From: an uncultured Prevotellaceae bacterium
GTDB taxonomy: Bacteria; Bacteroidota; Bacteroidia; Bacteroidales; Bacteroidaceae
Length of the DNA: 64,000 nucleotides
NCBI GenBank assembly: GCA_900315105.1
Contig: OMXX01000024.1
Span: 62,001 to 126,000, forward strand
Reading direction: 5' to 3'
How positions within the stretch are numbered: the first letter of the stretch is position 1; each line of letters begins with the position of its first letter. The notes beneath the pieces are model-generated. The model made no database searches and was not told where the DNA came from. It saw only the letters and a program-made list of their open reading frames with translations. Positions 61,079 through 64,000 of the stretch are shown piece by piece. The position numbers were made by a program, and so were the translations under genes.

Positions 61079-61688
61079 TAATGTTAGTTTGGAACTTGAG
61101 GAGATGCGCCTCCAGATGGCTGCTCTCCAGAAGCAACTCAACGAAAGACTGAAGCTTGATGAACAGCAACTTCAGGATAGTACTATGAAAAAAATTAATG
61201 CTATCAACAGATATGGATATTTTGAGTTGATAGGCCTTATTGTTGCTATTATAAGTTTATCAATAGTGCAATACAGATTTCATATATCATTTGAGTTTAT
61301 CACCTGCACACTACTTATTATTGTGTTAACTTCATTATTCGGTTTCTGGTTAGCCAATAGGATAAAGAATACTGATCTTTCAAAAAAGAGTACAAAGGAA
61401 ATTATACGTACGCTTATAAGTATGAAGAAACAATATCAAATATATAATATTATTGGTTTCATCATAGGTTTCTTCATTATACTTCCATGGATGTTATATG
61501 AAATTTACGTGCATAGTTTTTCTCATTTCATGTTCGCTGAAGGTTTCCCTACATGCCGTTTCATCTGTGCCAATGCCACCATTATGATTTCAGTTTTTAC
61601 TATCGCAATTATATTTGGCATTAAGATGTATAAGAAGCAGCTTAGCAACATCTCAGAACTCATAGAAATGATAAAGGATAAGGATTAG
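61068..61688 (+). CDS. Four-helix membrane protein, probable anti-sigma partner
   Basis: The product has 206 residues. The N-terminal 45 residues form a cytoplasmic coiled coil (LELEEMRLQMAALQKQLNER), followed by four hydrophobic helices (about 50-68, 76-95, 121-141, 165-185) and a short charged tail. The 11-bp overlap with the sigma gene and the cytoplasmic helix before the membrane part suggest an anti-sigma factor, though the classical zinc-finger anti-sigma motif is missing. It may instead be an effector of the regulon. Terminator 61696-61731. Confidence 0.72.
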   Translation: MENNNVSLELEEMRLQMAALQKQLNERLKLDEQQLQDSTMKKINAINRYGYFELIGLIVAIISLSIVQYRFHISFEFITCTLLIIVLTSLFGFWLANRIKNTDLSKKSTKEIIRTLISMKKQYQIYNIIGFIIGFFIILPWMLYEIYVHSFSHFMFAEGFPTCRFICANATIMISVFTIAIIFGIKMYKKQLSNISELIEMIKDKD

Positions 61689-61695
61689 AATAGCA

Positions 61696-61731
61696 ATAGC
61701 CCCCACAGTTTTGTGTGAGGGCTATTTTTCT
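61696..61731 (+). terminator. Terminator after the sigma operon
   Basis: Stem AATAGCCCCCACA / TGTGAGGGCTATT (minor bulge) followed by T5. Confidence 0.85.
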
Positions 61732-61744
61732 TTATTATTTCTTC

Positions 61745-62095
61745 TTATCCTTTATTTTTTTATAATTGAAATTATTTAATTGAAATAATAAGAGATAATA
61801 ATAAGGGGGTGTGGAAAAGTGGATAATGTATATTGAACACTCATTATCAGAAAGATGTATATTTTATTAGTGTATGGAAAACACGTTTATACTGATTTTA
61901 TAACCTGTGGATTATCCACTATAGGCCTTGTGGATATATAAGGGGTGTGTATAAGTGGCAAGTTATTAAATTTCTATCAACGTTGTTTCCACTACCTTTA
62001 CACGTATTTTCAACGTGTTATAAACAGGTTTTACATATACTTATCCATATAGTTTATCCACAAATTGTGGATAACTATGGGAAAAAGTGAATAAA
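61745..62095. other. Candidate chromosomal replication origin (oriC): DnaA-box cluster
   Basis: Two perfect DnaA boxes face each other 3 bp apart: TTATCCACA (62054-62062) and TGTGGATAA (62066-62074). At least six one-mismatch boxes lie upstream: TGTGGAAAA (61810), AGTGGATAA (61818), TGTGGATTA (61906), TTATCCACT (61912), TGTGGATAT (61929), TTATCCATA (62041). An AT-rich stretch (61750-61802) could be the unwinding element. No ORF. dnaA itself is not in the window, which is normal for this phylum. Confidence 0.75.
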
Positions 62096-62111
62096 TCAAT
62101 ATAATAAGGAT

Positions 62112-62147
62112 AAAAAAAGCCGCTTAAGGATTATTCCCTAAGCGGCT
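62112..62147 (-). terminator. Terminator of the GT9 operon
   Basis: Stem AGCCGCTTA / TAAGCGGCT with loop AGGATTATTCCC; T run on the minus transcript. Confidence 0.88.
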
Positions 62148-62167
62148 ATTGTTATTGAATATGGATA

Positions 62168-63217
62168 TTATTCTAGAATAACGTCTTCTACGTGTTTGAA
62201 AACATTTTCAGGTGTTATATCATAGAGACATTTGTAATTACCATATTGACAAGGAATATTGCCATAAATAGAGCAAGGACGGCATTTCATGTCAAGTTCT
62301 ACAACGTTTTCCACACTTTGATTCCAACCAAGGAAACCTGCATAGCGATGGGTAGCTCCCCAGATACTTACAACAGGACAAGCAACGAGAGATGCGAGGT
62401 GCATATTACCTGAATCCATTGATATCATCACATTGAGGTGCGACATGAGGATAAGTTCTTGACTCATATCCTTTAAAATGGAAGTAGCAGATGTAACCTG
62501 TGGATATTTATCCTGCCATTGCTTCATCTTCTGAGCTTCTTCGCCTTTTCCGTGGAAAAGGAAGATTCGACAGCTTGGATGTGCCTTGATAATCATCTGC
62601 ACTACTTGTTCCATCTTTTCAAGAGGATAAATCTTACCCTTATGAGCTGCAAATGGTGCTATGCCTATCCATTTGGTGAATGATTTCTTTTCACCTATTG
62701 TTTCTGAAAGAAGTCTGAGGTTTCCCCTACCCTCTCCGAATATGCTTCTAAAGTCAGGAGTTATAAAATAGCCGAGTTTTTCAAGCACGTCGGCATAATT
62801 GCGGAAAGATGTGGATAACTGGTGGAAATTACTCTTATCCTCATTAACAAGAGCACGCTTTTCCTTGCGATGCTTGTCTATATGCGCTACTTTATAGTTA
62901 GATAGTACAAAGCGAAGACGGAGGTAATGAGAGCGCAAAACTCCGTGCATATCAGCTATATGGGTGAAATGCTTTGCCTGAAGTCTGCGATAGAGCGCAT
63001 TAAGTCCAGAGATGCCTTTGTATTCCTCTTTAAGATCAGCCCCCATGAAACCTACATTATCAGCAAGATTCTCGAAGAAAGGACGTGCAAATGGGCGAGA
63101 CAATACCGTAATACGAATATTAGGATATTGTTTTGCCAATGAGCTAACCACTGGTACGAGCATAGCTACATCACCAATAGCAGAGAATCTTATTATGAGA
63201 ATGTGAGGAGTCTTCAT
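62168..63217 (-). CDS. Glycosyltransferase family 9 (heptosyltransferase-type)
   Basis: The product has 349 residues. HILIIRFSAIGDVAMLVPVV is the N-terminal GT9 motif; SMDSGNMHLASLVACPVVSIWGATH (part: DSGNMHLASL) is the donor-binding motif with the conserved Asp-Ser-Gly. It transfers a sugar, by family ADP-heptose, during LPS core synthesis at the inner face of the membrane. A C-terminal stretch with four Cys (CRPCSIYGNIPCQYGNYKC) is common in Bacteroidota members. It follows the DUF4254 gene, an association typical of Bacteroidales. Terminator at 62112. Confidence 0.9.
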   Translation of the reverse strand: MKTPHILIIRFSAIGDVAMLVPVVSSLAKQYPNIRITVLSRPFARPFFENLADNVGFMGADLKEEYKGISGLNALYRRLQAKHFTHIADMHGVLRSHYLRLRFVLSNYKVAHIDKHRKEKRALVNEDKSNFHQLSTSFRNYADVLEKLGYFITPDFRSIFGEGRGNLRLLSETIGEKKSFTKWIGIAPFAAHKGKIYPLEKMEQVVQMIIKAHPSCRIFLFHGKGEEAQKMKQWQDKYPQVTSATSILKDMSQELILMSHLNVMISMDSGNMHLASLVACPVVSIWGATHRYAGFLGWNQSVENVVELDMKCRPCSIYGNIPCQYGNYKCLYDITPENVFKHVEDVILE

Positions 63218-63224
63218 AGAAACC

Positions 63225-63382
63225 TAACCAAACCTTCCCAAATGGAAGGATGTATTATAGTCTTATTATTAGTAGAACGATAATAAATTTATAATTTTAT
63301 CCCCATGATTAGAAATACTAATTATTCCTCTTTGAAGAGGAAGGGGGTTGAAACCCTCCCAAAGGGAGAAATTGGGTGGTTT
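63225..63382. repeat. GC-rich palindromic repeat fragments between GT9 and DUF4254
   Basis: CTTCCCAAATGGAAGG (63234-63249), CCTCTTTGAAGAGG (63328-63341) and CCCTCCCAAAGGGAG (63354-63368) with GAAATTGGGTGG. Shorter and less GC-rich than other units; they lie in the middle of a probable two-gene operon. Confidence 0.6.
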
Positions 63383-63988
63383 TTACTTTTTTCCGTACAG
63401 CACAGGATTAGTATCTACATCATTGTACATCTTCATCTGGCGATATACCTTCATGTATTTCTTTCCTGCTGCTATATCTGCAAGGAGCTGGTCAATAGCT
63501 GTTGAGAGGTCAACTTGCTGTTCAAGAAGAATGTCGAGTTTTGCCTTACACTTTGCAATATGCTCAGCACTTGCATCTGTGCGCTCTACCTGCTCCTTCA
63601 TGTGATATATCTTGAGGGCGAGGATAGAGAGACGGTCAATAGCCCATGCTGGTGATTCTGTATTTATGGTAGCATCATCCTGTATCTTAACATCCTTGTA
63701 ATGATCACGGAAGTAAGAATCGATATTCTCAACCATGTCTGTACGATCCTGGTTTGACTTATCGATTCTGCGTTTCAAAACAAGTGCTGCTACAGGGTCG
63801 ATGTTAGGATCACGAATAATATCCTCAAAATGCCATTGTACTGTGTCAATCCAACATTTATGATATAGGATATTGTTGATTGTATCCTCTGGGAATGGAT
63901 TCTTTATAGGTGTGTCAACATTATCGTTGATGTGATAATCAGCGATTGCGTGACGGAATATTTCATTGCTTGTTGATGTAAACGACAT
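63383..63988 (-). CDS. DUF4254 protein
   Basis: This cytoplasmic, helical protein has 201 residues. Conserved-looking blocks are HKCWIDTVQWHFEDIIRDPN, AALVLKRRIDKSNQDRTDMVE and SPAWAIDRLSILALKIYHM, which match the DUF4254 family as I know it. Its function is unknown, but the family is regularly found beside GT9 transferases in Bacteroidota, as here, suggesting a role in core-saccharide synthesis or transfer. No signal peptide. The start at 63988 is 12 bp from the window end, so the promoter is not visible. Confidence 0.85.
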   Translation of the reverse strand: MSFTSTSNEIFRHAIADYHINDNVDTPIKNPFPEDTINNILYHKCWIDTVQWHFEDIIRDPNIDPVAALVLKRRIDKSNQDRTDMVENIDSYFRDHYKDVKIQDDATINTESPAWAIDRLSILALKIYHMKEQVERTDASAEHIAKCKAKLDILLEQQVDLSTAIDQLLADIAAGKKYMKVYRQMKMYNDVDTNPVLYGKK

Positions 63989-64000
63989 ATTGATGAAATA

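Overview
The window looks like chromosomal DNA from a Bacteroidota species, most likely in or near Prevotella/Segatella/Xylanibacter. Evidence: many genes are preceded by the Bacteroidota promoter form TTTG-N19/20-TAnnTTTG; a bifunctional GH10-CE1 enzyme resembles Xyn10D-Fae1A of Prevotella ruminicola; KorA/KorB, DUF6089, DUF6242 and DUF4254 genes sit in arrangements typical of Bacteroidales; secreted proteins and lipoproteins are abundant. No dnaA, rRNA, SusC/SusD pair, integrase or transposase is visible.

Layout. 1-11 kb: the 3' part of a C1 peptidase, a beta-propeller-like secreted protein, then a plant-polysaccharide group on the + strand (GH3 with PA14, GH5, GH10-CE1). 11-22 kb: a predicted outer-membrane protein, a paralogue of the first propeller gene, a 1356-residue MG2-type envelope protein, a lipoprotein, and a UPF1-like helicase. 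22-28 kb: three tandem genes with near-identical Cys4/membrane heads and divergent tails, an ABC ATPase, tRNA-Arg(CCU), an unknown protein, and a membrane-spanning regulator followed by a small secreted protein. 28-36 kb: GH95 and a double esterase, a Rieske-like lipoprotein, argH and a TonB-C lipoprotein. 36-45 kb: a retropepsin/DUF5678-like pair, a tripartite efflux operon, a 1.6-kb non-coding region full of palindromes, and two lipoproteins. 45-58 kb: an AraC-type DNA-binding protein, korB/korA, and the envelope-assembly cluster DUF6242-DUF6089-uppS-bamA-ompH-ompH-ompH-murI. 58-64 kb: a low-GC secreted protein, an SDR dehydrogenase, an ECF sigma factor with a membrane partner, a DnaA-box-rich region that is a good oriC candidate, and a GT9/DUF4254 pair.

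How the genes work together. GH3, GH5 and GH10-CE1 form a plausible xylan set (endo-cleavage, ester removal, release of xylose); GH95 and the double esterase add fucose and acetyl removal. The uppS-bamA-ompH-murI cluster supports outer-membrane protein insertion and wall synthesis. The ECF pair, the AraC-type protein and the membrane-spanning HTH protein are regulators; the last has a clear candidate operator of GCAAA direct repeats at 11-bp spacing before its own gene and its neighbour.

The most unusual content is repetitive. A GC-rich palindromic repeat family lies between genes and also in-frame in at least four proteins, three times in signal peptides. The retropepsin pair is bracketed by 117-bp direct repeats, and the GH3 gene by copies of a composite repeat. 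A nested palindrome upstream of the efflux operon, a 238-bp inverted-repeat element and several inverted iterated repeats have no transposase nearby.

All calls come from reading the sequence; no database search was run. Domain names are from recognition of motifs.
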